From Cornus controversa (lineage: Eukaryota; Streptophyta; Magnoliopsida; Cornales; Cornaceae), in assembly GCA_026545225.1 (NCBI GenBank), contig CM048851.1, forward strand, positions 36,714,456 to 36,778,455: a stretch of DNA of 64,000 nt. The letters are read 5' to 3'. Below are positions 12,301-24,500 of this stretch, piece by piece. The translations under genes and the position numbers were made by a program. The notes under the pieces were generated by a model. The model ran no database searches, had not been told where the DNA came from, and worked only from the letters and a program-made list of their open reading frames with translations. The stretch's first letter is position 1; every line of letters begins with the position of its first letter.

Positions 12301-15300
12301 TGGCACATTAGTTCAAAATATACTTGTGGTGAAATTTTCAACCGAGAGATGAGAGATGTCAAAGCTACTCTCTAGCCTCGAATTTCTTGTCCAAGCACTT
12401 TAGCTAAGATGGATGGCTGCCAAGAAGAGGAAACGGGCAGGAGGGCAGATACCCACACGCACACACACACTAATTGAAGTTAAACCCCTAAAGTCTTTAT
12501 ATGTCAACTAACAATTACTGATATTCCTGAATAAACAACTATTATTATTGTTCTCTAATTCTTTGATCAAGAAAAAATTCAAACTCACTACACCGGATTT
12601 TTCTTATTATTTTCCAATTTGTGACAGATAAATAGTAAATTTTATATTCTCAAAACAAGGCAACACCCCAAATTCCAAAGCCATAAATCAAAGCTAAAGG
12701 CAACCTTCTCTTTGACACCATCAACGACAGCCCACATATACTTCTCCTCTTGTTTCAATTTCTCTTCTTTCAAGGCCTTCTTCTCCTGCATAAACATCAA
12801 CCATTAGATATATTTTGAAACTAGATGGATAACCAAAATTAAGCACACTATAAATTACCAACGGTAGTTATCATGCGAAAACCATCTGACAACAAAATCT
12901 GAATCTACCTAGGCGGTTCAAACATAGATAGAAGCTCAGCAATATTATGCTCAATGTGGGAGGGGGACGTACCTTTCATAAGACCAGGAGGTAGCAAGTT
13001 TTAATAGTCCAAAAATGTCACCAAAAAATTAGAAATAATTGGCATTATATCCATTGTGATAACACAATCGCTCTAATTTACAATTAACAATTGATACACC
13101 AATTATTATTCTATAGTGAACCAATGGCTATGCAAAGTTGCAGTGTCAATTAAGGATGTTAAAATAATTTCACCAAGTTCTATTAACCCATAAGTTTTGC
13201 AATAGAAACTAGCAAAAATGTTACTTTTAATACTATAAATTTCTTCTTTTTTTCTTTTCAGTATATGTGTTTTGGCCAAGTTAATCAATCATATAGAACA
13301 TTCTCTCATATAGAAGTCAACAGCTTCCAAGAATGCAAGGGCAGCAGGTGAATATTTTTTCCCCAAAAAAAAAGCTGTTGGAAATCCAACAAAACAATTA
13401 AAAAATTACCCATGAAAATTTGCCTCTGGCCAGAATCACACCTAAAAACTTCAATCGAGCATGGAACTCATTTAATTTGATTGTCAAATTCATTAGCAAC
13501 TACAATCATATTTATTGCTACACGTAACTCATTACAAAAACTAGACACATTTTCTAATGGTGAATTATGGAAGAAAAAGTCACATAAAAATGAAAATTCC
13601 TGGTTTGGTATAAATTCAGTATTAATTCAAAATGTTGATTTACAATATCCTTTTGCATAACAAAGTAAGGAGAGTTTATAAGAGCAATTAACTTACATCA
13701 GTACTCATTTGTTTCTTCTTCTCCTTTTCCTTTTGATGCCATTCATATATTGGGGTAAAATTGCAGTCTTCCAACTTCTGAATTACATGGTTTTTCCCAA
13801 GTATCTTTCTCCAGTCAGTCATGAAATTCTCTTTGAATTTAGGTTTGTTCAAATAATCAGTATCTAACATCACAGCAAACATTGTTGCAACCTGGAAAGA
13901 TGATTTATAAATAAAGCAGACAACTTAGCAACTCTGTTGAGACAACTTTAAGGATTTCAAGGTAATCAATCACAGAGCACCCATAACCAACCCCCCCACC
14001 CAAAAAACAAAAGAAGGAAATAAGTGGTGAAGAAATGCACAAGTGAGTTATGGGAGCAGAGCGCACCTCCTCTTGTTCAGGAGTCAAATCAACTGGCTGC
14101 CCTTTGTAGAGCATCTTGACCCCATGAGGCTTGTATGGAGGCGGAAAAATGACACCATTGTGAACCAAGGTAGTCCATTTCTGCCCTTCACCAGAGCCAG
14201 GAGGCATCTTTGATGACTTAGAGTATTTTGATTTTTTCATAACTTTGTTAGGCTTCTTAATCTTTTTCTTGATTGAAGAAGCAACTTTTGTTTCTTTTTG
14301 TCTTGCAGATGATGATTTATTACCTGATGCAGCTGACTTTTTCATTCTCTGAGATATTGGAACATCATCATCATCATCTGCCTTTAGTTCTACTTTCACA
14401 GATACTTGCTTACTACTAATTGTTGTAGATGCATTTGAAAGCTTTGGTTTTTTAACTGAACTCTGACCTGAAGATTTGATCTCACTTAGAGATCTCTTAT
14501 TTACCACTGTAGAAGATTTTTTTAGTTGATTATCCCTTGTGATGGAACCATTTTGCTGAAGTCTTGATGCCAAAGGTTTATCTTCATCAGAATCATAAAA
14601 ATTACTAGTAGATGCCCCTGCATTGGACTTCAATTGGAACTTTGATGACAAAAGAACTTCATCATCAGAATCATCGGAATATTTATTGACTTTTGGTTTC
14701 TGAGATGGTGGTGAAACCAAACCAGAACTCCCAGGTCCTCTGTTACGAAGGTTGGAGTTTCCCTTTAATCCAACAGTATGTCTAGCGCTCACAGGTTTAT
14801 CATCTTCAGAATATTTATTGATTCCTGGTTTCTGAGATGGTGGTGAAACCAAACCAGAGCTTCCAGGTCCTTTGTTACGTTGATTGGAGTTTCCCTTTAA
14901 TCCAACAGTAAGTCTAGCGCTCAGGGGTTTATCATCTTCAGAATCTTCGGAATCATCATTTGACCGCTTCTCCTCCTTAACAAAAGTGCTTGTATTCTGT
15001 TTAGTTGAATGCTTTGACTGACTATCTGAGGTTGATGCTTTTGAATTTGCTACTGCTGAATTTCCCACTGATGCTTTGGCAGATGATGTTGATGCCTTTG
15101 GACTTGCTATAGGTGATTTTGCTGGTGATGTCCTGGCAGATGAAACAGTCTTACCCTTTTGAGAACTTAAGTTCTGACCATTGGGAGAAACTATATCAGA
15201 GACCTGCCTCCCTGATTGTCCATCAATCTTTTGAGATGATGACTTTTTTGCTTCTGAGCTGAGTTGATTTTGCTTTGATGTCCGTCTAAAAACTAGGGGC

Positions 15301-15362
15301 ATATCATCATCTTCATCAGTGTCATCCATCATTTTTGGTTTGACACAAGCCTGAACAGCCAT
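6338..15362 (-). CDS. TOP1: DNA topoisomerase I (type IB), complete, 15 coding exons
   Basis: Nuclear enzyme that relaxes supercoils by transient single-strand cleavage through a 3'-phosphotyrosine. Exons in transcription order: 15362-14067, 13891-13697, 12785-12705, 11401-11342, 11179-11085, 10957-10801, 10614-10489, 10107-10027, 9756-9666, 9578-9445, 7343-7275, 7181-7092, 6848-6745, 6655-6487, 6406-6338. All joints are GT/AG and keep frame, giving 938 aa. Residues 1 to about 390 are a Ser/Lys/Asp-rich disordered tail. The core starts near [20 protein letters not shown]. The catalytic set is complete: R665 (LALRAGNEK), K703 (FLGKDS), R761 (KVFRTYN), H802 (CNHQR) and Y897 (SKINYLDPR). A charged linker (about 810-880) precedes the C-terminal tyrosine domain, and the protein ends FRF. 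It is slightly longer than Arabidopsis TOP1 because the tail holds a tandem 44-residue duplication. Exons 3 and 4 have weak donors (GTTGCC, GTTCTA), so those edges are a little less certain. Confidence 0.95.
7344..9444 (-). other. Large TOP1 intron (2.1 kb)
   Basis: Intron between the exon ending in TLDEM and the exon starting LSSETK. It is by far the longest coding intron of the gene. It contains a very pyrimidine-rich tract at about 9060-9120 (CTC/CCT runs and poly-C) and otherwise AT-rich unique-looking DNA. No ORF here has a recognisable domain. A MITE could lie in 8770-9150, where the flanks are weakly inverted, but I could not define ends. Confidence 0.6.
14679..14942 (-). repeat. 132-bp in-frame tandem duplication in TOP1 exon 1
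   Basis: Two adjacent 132-bp units (14811-14942 and 14679-14810) encode residues 141-184 and 185-228. Each begins SEDDKP, runs through TVGLKGNSN and [15 protein letters not shown], and ends NKY. They differ at a handful of residues (for example L/V, L/H, Q/L, K/R and GI/KV). The unit is exactly 44 codons, so the frame is kept. It lies in the disordered tail, away from catalytic residues. Confidence 0.95.
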
Positions 15363-17200
15363 TATCCAGATATGTACCGTGTCAATGTATGTATCAGATC
15401 AATTTCTGAAAACATTTTTTTCCAGTGTGAGGAGCAGGGGGAGAAAAACAATAACGTTAAAACCCATATGAATTTAGAAGGAAAAATAAATATGAATCAG
15501 ACTTGTGTTCCTACTAAGAAATCGAATGTGTGGATCATATCTACAAAAAGACCACCAAGTACTATCTCGTATCAATAAAGAATGACTATGATGCAATGAA
15601 ATCTCATCTAAAGGGAACAGCAACTGCAGACACGAATCTGATTTCAGAGATGGGCAAAAGAAGCCATTCAGTTTACACATTCTCATTAACCTTAGACCCC
15701 ATAATACTAATGTAAACAAATTAACACTGATATAAGAGAAAGAAACTGCTAGGCATCCCTTAGCTAGAAGAGGCAAAACCTGTCCAGAATTCAGCCAACA
15801 AGAAACCAACCCATTGGCATTTGACAACTTGTCAATTTTAATTTTTTGTTTCTTAAATGAAATCGAATCCACTGATTACTTTTGGGTAGATCAACTGATA
15901 AAATGCAGTTTATGCAAAGCTTAACATATCAGTTTTGGATAGGTTATTGTTTTACTTAACCCATTGCAAGCCATACTCAAAGAATTCCAAAGCAAGTAGA
16001 TCCAATTACAGAATTCCATCAATTAATATAAAGCCATACTCCAAGGCCTTTATAAGTGTCTACTCACTCTGAATGTCACGCAGTACTTCAATACACATAA
16101 TTGAAGCAGACCTGAACTTAGAATGGTTAAATGCAAAAAACAACCTTAAGGCTCTACAACCTTGCATTGCCATGTTCCAGTCACCCTGCAAGGTGCATGC
16201 CTGAGAGGAACAACACACTAATTTCCGCAAATAATTAACAAATACCCTTGTTATATAAAGTACTTTTTTATATTTTTTCGATAGGTAAAAAACACAAGTA
16301 CATAACCATGCAATATGCTGAAATATATATATTAACTGGCGTATATAAAAATATAACTAGCCTAAACAGAATTTTGAATGATGCCTAACATAGTGAGCAT
16401 GACAATTCAGCAAAGGAAAATGACTAATTCAAACTAGAATTTACACTGCAACAGAATCCAAATTGCAGATTCTATACAAAAGGAAATATTTTTAAAAAAT
16501 GGATACTTTTTTATTCACATTTTTATTTCTACAAATCATTAGAACAACAATTGAGATTTTTAATACACACACGTCTATTTGTTTGTGTGTAATGTAAGTA
16601 GCTATCATTCATGACGGGAAACAAATAAGAGTGATAAAATGAAAATAATTTTCTAAACTACTTACAGAAGGTTGGGTAGATTCGGATTCCAGGAAATAGT
16701 CAGCGGCTCAACAACAAATTCATATATCTATATGGTATTTATTATACGAATTAGAAGAAAACGAGGGACCCTCCTAGCGTTTTCAAACCCTAAATATTAG
16801 ATATCAGGCTCAATAATACCATATCCAGCTTTTCTTGTGTTCCAAACCCTAGAATCTAATTTTCTGTTCTCTTGTTAAAGAACAAAAAAAAAAAGCAAAC
16901 ATGCATAGAGGTATATATATGTATAAGACCGATAGAGGGGGATGCTTACCACCAAAAGATAGAGGATGAGTAGGATCCGTGAGGAGAAGGAAGAGAATCT
17001 GAATTTGAGGTTCTTTGAAACGCAGGTACAAAGATGGGGATGATGATGATGGTAGAGAGAGAGAGAGAGAGAACCTAAGATGAGCTGAGGAAGTCCATAC
17101 CAAATAAACCCAACCCACAAGAACGAATAGAGATAGATAGGTCTTAGGCGCAGTATCTTTCTTGTTTCTGGTTCCCGACGCTAAACCAGACAAGACCCGA
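15363..17200 (-). other. TOP1 5' leader: two non-coding exons and a 1.5-kb leader intron
   Basis: Upstream of the TOP1 start the minus strand has a strong 3' splice site (tttcag then AAATTG), giving a 43-nt leader exon 15363-15405. A good 5' splice site (GTAAGC) at 16949 would end a first leader exon of roughly 16950-17200. The implied leader intron is 15406-16949. The first exon is CT-rich on the transcribed strand. Its upstream edge is a guess, because no clear TATA box was found. An ORF on the minus strand at 16849-17193 runs across the proposed donor and looks like leader sequence. Confidence 0.55.
16785..16853 (+). promoter_or_regulatory. Two telo-box motifs in the TOP1 leader intron
   Basis: AAACCCTAAA at 16785-16794 and AAACCCTAGA at 16844-16853 match the plant telo-box (AAACCCTA). 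This element is common near the 5' ends of genes expressed in dividing cells, which fits topoisomerase I. Function here is inferred from motif and position only. Confidence 0.4.
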
Positions 17201-17399
17201 GCAGAGACGGCTACGCTGTTGGAACTTCAAGTACAGGCCCAGACCCAGACCAGACCCTCAAATGAATTTTTGTTTAAGGGCCTGTTTGGGAATCTTGTTT
17301 TATTGACTAGTACAGTCTAAAACCAACACCAGCACACTTTCATTTCATATTGACCTGCTTCACTTCTTTGTACCAAAATAATGCATTTGCATGGGTGAC

Positions 17400-17489
17400 A
17401 AAATTTGGACACCTTCCATTAACACAATTCAAACCTAACACCAGAAAATTTGGACACCTTCCATTAACACAATTCAAACCTAACACCAG
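17400..17489. repeat. 45-bp tandem duplication
   Basis: Two adjacent, apparently identical 45-bp units begin AAAATTTGGACACC and end TAACACCAG. They lie about 200 bp upstream of the proposed TOP1 transcription start region. Confidence 0.9.
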
Positions 17490-18851
17490 ATTTGTAGTTT
17501 TGGATTGATCTTAATCATGCTCGAGTTAATCCGATTAATATATTGAAATATTTGTATTGTGTTCATGATTCAATCTATTTTAATTCGATTTGAAGTTTTA
17601 GTTAATCATGTCAAGTTAATCTGTATCAACCCAATTTAAATGTGTCAAATCAATTAGTTTCAACTTGTTTAATAAGTAAAAAATATATTTAAATCAATTA
17701 TTTTTGTCAATTCATGGTATTAATACAAAACTCAAGTAAGTCAAATGTATAATTTATTAAAAAAGATAGAATATTTAGTAATTTCTCAAATTTTCATTCA
17801 TTTTTTATTTATTATATTTGCATTTTATAGTTAAAAAAAATATTAAACTAGTGATTAAACAAGTCATATCATGTTACATATTTTGGTCGTCCCGCTTTGT
17901 ACGTGATAAAGACAAAAATAATAATGACAATACCATGTTAAGTATTTAATAAACAAATAGTAACCAAATCAATAATTTCTAACACAGAATAATAAAATAC
18001 GATCCATTAATACAATGTCACTTTTGTGCATCAGAAAACTACGATGCACTGAAATCAACTCAGTAGCGAGTGAGGTTTATTGTTAAGTTGATCTTAGCCT
18101 TCCCTAGTGCAACACATAGTGGAAAGGATTTTGATTTCTACCCTGTTTGGGTTGGCTTTTGAAAAAACCCTTTCCAGATATTGGAACTTCAAAGTTTCCT
18201 TAGACTTAAAATTTTAACTGAGTTCATTAATCTAAGGGCCATTATGCAACGATAAAAGTTTAGATTGTTAATATTGAACATTAGTTTTTAACACTCAATT
18301 TGTGCAATCGATGCCTAAAGTTAGGTATGATCTAGTTTATCAATAGAAAATGTTAAAAATCATGAATATAATTCATGATTTAGTATCTCTGATTAGGGAA
18401 CTGATTATTTGGCATTACGTGGCTCATTATTTGACAACTTTCTATATTTTAAAAATAATTATTTTAAGAGAATACAGAAAAGGAAAAACAGAAAAAATAC
18501 CAAACCTATCATTATAGAATACAAAACTTAACATAACTCAATAACATAGAATTCAAATTAAATTTTATGTGTGTTTCTTCCTTTGAAATATCCTTTCCAT
18601 TAAATCTTCAAATAATTAAGACAAGAAATTTCAAGAAAAAATCATAATTTCTTTAACATAAGTTTGGAAGTCTTTCTCTTGAATAAAAATTCTAATTTTA
18701 TCCACTATTTACATGTGTGAATAATTAAATAAACACATAATATACTTAAAGTTTCTTATAATTTTATTTTGATTTGGTATTTTTGATCACAGTTGAATTT
18801 TAAAGAAAAACCTAGTAAAAATGGAGAGAAGTTGAGGGTGTGGAAAAGAGA

Positions 18852-18888
<37 letters not shown>

Positions 18889-19440
18889 AGACAAAAATAG
18901 AATCAACCTCCAGACCATCACAATGAACATTCTTTTATTATTATTATTATTATTATTTTTTTCATTCTTTTATTGAATAGTAAAAATCGGAGATCAAATA
19001 TCTATTGAAATTTATATAATCACCATTTTTTAAATGACATGAATGTTAAATAGTCATTTATTTATTAAATTAGGGTTATAGAAAATGAGAGTACAAATAT
19101 TACCTCCCTAATTAATGAACAATGTTTGTCTCATGCCATATAAGCAGGAGCCTCCTACTTACGGTCGACGTGGACCATTAAAAGAGTAACACTTGTTTAA
19201 AATTTTAAAAAATTAAAGATGGGTCAAAATGGTAAAATTTTACGGGTTTGGTTGCCTATACAGAGTTTGATATAGTAAGGATTTTATGAGTTATTCAAGG
19301 TTGTATAGAGTTTGATATATTACTCATAACTAATCTTTTTAGAAGGATAATGATTCAACTAAGTACTGAGATCTTTCTTCGTCTCACTGAACTAATCGGC
19401 CACTAAAATACGCAAAGACGGTTGAACCAAATCTCCAATA

Positions 19441-19749
19441 TTGTTGAGGCCACGAGTCTCTAAAACTTTGTTCTTTCTCATCTCCAGTCATCGACTCTCT
19501 CTCTTCTCTAGCAACAGCACCGAGAACAATCCTGCACCATCCCAAAATCTTCGGCTAATACATTTTCTGAATGAATCCTCCTGTAATAACAATGATAATA
19601 TTGCCCAGGAAAAACAAAATGGTAATATTAGTGGTAGAGAAAACGGCCGTTCACTAACGAAAATATTTATTATTTTTATGTTTCTATCTTCTAAAAAGGT
19701 AAAAACAAAACAAAGATTATGTTTAATAAAATATTTTTGTTCTGTGTAA
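19441..19749 (+). pseudogene. Unrecognised 102-codon ORF, possible gene fragment
   Basis: The first 45 codons are rich in Arg, Ser, Leu and Phe and nearly free of acidic residues (it opens MLRPRVSKTLFFLISSHRLS), like an organelle-targeting presequence of the kind found on PPR-type proteins. After about codon 70 it runs into AT-rich sequence that reads as non-coding. No domain is recognised and no promoter is evident. It could be a captured first-exon fragment or chance. Function unknown. Confidence 0.2.
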
Positions 19750-21583
19750 TGAAAAATGTTTCTCATTTTTGTGAAAGGAGGAGGAAAAAAAAAAAAAAAT
19801 GTTTATTCACTTTAGTAAGAAAATATTCTCTCCACTGTAACGGACCCATTTAGTTTTATAATATATAATATTAAACATAACTTTCATTATTCATAAATTT
19901 TTGCACAATTGTTTTCTTATTTAGGTATTATAATATTTTTCTTGTCTACTTACTTAAATAATATATAATAAATTAATATGATAATATATGATGTGCATAA
20001 ATTATCTATATTAAAATAAAAAACACTTTGAAAATGCTTTTACTTTCATCTTCTTTTTTTAATTTAATTTTCACATATACATGATATCATACTTATGGAA
20101 GACTAGTTATATTGGAAAGATCTTTTGTATTGTTTAATAATTACATGTTCAAATAAAAATAAAAAAAAAATTGTGTAACAAATGTGTTACTAAACACTGG
20201 TTTTTTGTTATCAAAAATGTGAAAAAGAACAAGTTTTAATAAACGAAATTTCTGTTTTTAATTTGCACTTAAAAAAATAAGAATATATTTATATTTTTTT
20301 TCGAGTGCAAAAACAAAAAATATTTTCATTAATGAGTGCACAAGTCTCTGAAAATCGTTTCCCGACAAAAGCAGTGGACTTGGATGTTAGTCTATTGTAA
20401 TGGTTTACATTCATTTGATTTCTATCCGTAACCTTTCATGTACCTTAGTGTGTGACTACGGTGAGGTTTTCATGAATATTAACTATGACAATGGGAACCA
20501 TTTTTTAATCTTGAGAGTTTATTTTTCATGTCATCTCTCTATAGTAAAAGGTCATGTTGACTGATTTAAGAGCAAGTCCTCTGTGGAACAAATCTTTCAA
20601 GTCATGATTATAGTAGTTGACTTTTCCAGACCTAAAGAGAGAATGGGTAACGTTTCTCATACGTGAACGCGATATTATTTATTTTGGAAACCCGTAAGTC
20701 CTATACGTTGACCCATTATTAATATTAATTAATTAATTATTCTTTGGCCTTTAATTACTCTAAGCCTCCATTTGATTGGATGAAAATAGTAAGATTAAAA
20801 AGGAAATGGAATTTTTCTTATCCAAATTTGGATAACAAGAAAATGAAACTAATAGTAAAAATTGAAAGTAAAAAAAATATATAAAAAAAACAAAGCAGAA
20901 GTGAAGTGAATGGATGTAAAATAAATTTACTAGCATTCATTTGATTATAATGAATTTTTTTCTAAAATGCTTCAGGAAATTACCATTTAATGATTTAGAA
21001 TGCATGGAACTTGCAAGAAAATAAAGGGCAATATTGAAACTTCATAAAACTTTCTCAAGCAATAAGAACTTCCCTGTGATTTTTGTAGAAATTTTTCATA
21101 GAAACTTTTTATGGGAAGTCAGGTGACTGGAAAATTAATTTCCTTCAAAGTAATTCCTTTTCCTGCAATCCAAACTCTTAAAAATTTACAACTTTTTTGT
21201 AAACATGTAGTTTAAAAGGATATTAGTAATACTTTTTAAATTTATAAAAAGACGTTAAAATGTTATAAAAATAGAAAATATATACATTTTAAATAGTAGT
21301 ATAGATATAGATTTACAATATGGATGTTAATAACCGCATCAAATCCTGAATCATTTAATCCATGTAACCATATTTGTTTGCCAGAAGAAAAAGAAAAAAA
21401 AACCACTGATGTAAACATATATATACACACTGGTCAAGGCAAATCTCTTTCCAGCATATATAATATAAAAACTATTTAAATACAGAAACAAACAATTACA
21501 TGCATGCTATGAAACTAGAAACCCAGTGAAATCTCTGTTGTTTCCCATAACAGCCAAAATCCGAAAAGAAAAAAGCAACAACC

Positions 21584-24500
21584 TCAAGATGAAGTTCTCC
21601 ATTGCATCTCGATCTGAATCCGACCATTCTTCGAATCAATGAGGTGGTACCTCTGATTGATTCTCTTGTTGCTGACCACGTCTGAGAGGTTTATATCTAT
21701 ATAACCCAGAGCTTCCTATTTTATAGTCAAACAAAAGAAACATGTGTTATCTAAACTGCTGCTAATAAAAGACAAGCAATTACTGGAACAAGTGCACAAT
21801 TTTGGAACCAATAATTCAAAACATAACAAAGGAAATGGTTCGAAGGATTAAAAACTTCATTCAGAATTAAAAATTTTCAACGGTGAGGAAAAATATAAAA
21901 AAGTGAATCCGTCCCAAAATAACCCAGTTCAACTCAACACCGTCTCTCCAGACTATTTGGAACCATATGAATCTTACTTTGTCATCTTCATATAATTTCT
22001 CACGAATATGATCACTTATAGTTTTATCCTCTTTTATTTTCCCATGCATCCATTTCACTATTGACATTTCAACCATGTCTATTTTTTTTATAAGTTGTTT
22101 ATCAGCAGCCTAATGTTCTGTCCAATTGTAGAATTTATTTTTCAATTCTAAAGATACACATTGAACACACTATGCCATCAAAACTCCGCTATCCAACTAT
22201 AATACTTTAGTTATATAATTAATATTATCCTCAATTTCTCTCTATCATGCCATCAACACACTCCTCTAGGTCTTGACCCTCAATATTCACTACGTCTCCT
22301 CTTGTGTTTTTAGGTTCCAACTAAGAACACAAATTTACCCTTCATATCCTTTATCATGCCCATATATATACTTCTGACTCCAGTCGTTGCTAAAACCCAC
22401 CGTATTATATCTATATGGACTCGTATGAATAGGATTTTTCTTTTTATATATTTCCATTGACCTCCTCAGTAACTAAATAGCTTCCATTGTAGATCTCTCC
22501 GACATAGATCCAAATTGATTACCCAACCCTATCGGTTTACATTTTAGTCATTCAATCGCTCTCTTCCAAAGTTGCATGGTATGACATTTGATAATATGTA
22601 AAACATCACATAATATCCTCATTTCTAAGTATTAAAATACTTTAGCGATATTCTAAATACTACAGAAGAACGATTACAATTTCTTGTTTCCATATCCCCC
22701 AGAAAACCCACTTTCTAAAAGTTGGATCCGTTAAAGTTATAAAATGCAGGATTGTGGCAGAATCAACAAACTGATGAAATAGGTACCTTGGGATGCAGTA
22801 GACCCATCCTTGACGAGGAACTGATAACTTCCACATGAATCCTATCATTCGTGGGTGGTTCATCCAGCATAAACTGAAACTCCTCGTCCCATCTGGGATC
22901 TCTGTTTTTCTTTACAGGCTGTATCGATGTCAAAGAGTCATCAGTTGCAAACAATAAAACTAAACCTACATTGAAATAACTATAAATGGTATTCCAAATC
23001 ATAAAATAATAAGGCTTTAACCAAAGGAAGCATTACAACATGACTGAGGTTCTGCATCAATGTCAAAATAAATAAACATTCAGCTGCCAACAATAAGAAC
23101 TAAACCTACACAAAAAATCTAGAAATGAGAATTTCAGATCTCAAAACATTAAGGCATTTCACAAAAGCAGCATTACAACATGATTGAGGATGACTAACTA
23201 CTCATTAACAAAAGGTCTATATTTTAAAAAAAAAAAAGCTACCTCAAGTGCATTGATAAAGAACAAAAAGATAAGCATAGAAACAGCAGCTTATCTTTTT
23301 ATCACAACTGCCCATTTATCAAAATGTATATCATTTTTTTCTTGGGGGGGGGGGGGGGGGGGAGGGGGTGTAAAAATTTATCAAAGTGTATTGCCATTAA
23401 TAAGGGCCAAATTATGCATCATATTAAAAAGTGACACATTAGAGGATGCAGCAATATCATTGGCAAAAAATTAGCAAATTAATTGTGGCCCACTTGTTGC
23501 TTAGTTTCTTGAGTTTGTCATTTATCACTGAAGAAATAATTAAAATCTACAATTTCAGACATGAATAAGGGCCAAATTATGCATCATATTAAAAAGTGAC
23601 ACATTAGAGGATGCAGCAATATCATTGGCAAAAAATTAGCAAATTAATTGTGGCCCACTTGTTGCTTAGTTTCTTGAGTTTTTCATTTATCACTGAAGAA
23701 ATAATTAAAATCTACAATTTCAGACATGAATATGCGAAATATCTTACTACTACTCAGCCAGGTATATTCCCATAATAATAGTAGGATACAACTCACCTTA
23801 GTTCTTCTCTCCTCTCCTTTGAAAAGTAAGCGCACATGTGGATTTATGTGGTGCTTTCCTTCAAGATCTTGAGCTTCATGGACAATAACCACAAGCAAAC
23901 CTCCACCAGCAGGTGTTCCTTCAGGAGCCTTTTGTACCTCATTTGAATCTTCAATATCCTTTGGCATTTCATCTTCCTTGAAAGGCTTGTACATCACTTC
24001 AAGAACTATCTGCCCACGTGACTTTTCGTTTTGAACATCATTTGGATCCATATTTTTTAGCAGTTCAAGAGTCATAACTTTTGGCTCCTCAGGTGTAAGC
24101 TCTTTCAGTGGTAAGACATTCATGCCCATCTTGTCGTGCTTGCCAACCTTAACAACAGGAATGTGCAGCGTTTGAGAAACATTGAAGAAGGAGAAGGACA
24201 GTTCATTACCATGGGCTGTATCCTAATGGTATATCCTCTACCTCCTAAAGTGGAAGGTGAGGATTCAAGTCTGGACAAAATGGGTGTGAGTTCTTGCCAA
24301 GGTAAAAAAATGGACAACAGTTTATTATCATCACACAGAGCAACCAACTACGTCTAGAAAGCAAGCAGCCTTCATATCACACTTTTATCTTCATCCTTTT
24401 GGCCTAAAAATAAAATACTAAACAGAAACGGGGCCACAGCATAACCTGTCGCCATTCTCCTACTGGTCCAAAAATAATCTGAATAAGAAAGAAAATTTTA

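Larger units (their letters stand above)
17201..21583. other. AT-rich intergenic region between TOP1 and SYT1
   Basis: No supported gene. It contains a 45-bp tandem duplication (17400-17489), mixed TA/GA microsatellites near 18850-18890 and an ATT microsatellite near 18935-18957. A segment at about 20760-21190 has plant-MITE-like edges ('tttgattgga' at left, 'gcaatccaaac' at right) but no target duplication I could verify. The 102-codon ORF at 19441-19749 is listed separately. Confidence 0.5.

Noticed and set aside
13905-14066. Continuation of the TOP1 first exon past residue 432
   Set aside because: After QEE the frame runs into intron sequence; the conserved protein resumes at 13891 (VATMFAVM).
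16849-17193. 114-codon minus-strand ORF upstream of TOP1
   Set aside because: Low-complexity Ser/Leu sequence from the CT-rich TOP1 leader; it runs across the proposed leader splice donor.
20760-21190. MITE between TOP1 and SYT1
   Set aside because: The edges are suggestive but the inverted match is weak and no target duplication could be verified, so it is not listed as an element.
23184-23474. 96-codon ORF with a Gly run
   Set aside because: Reads through the 19-G homopolymer in a SYT1 intron.
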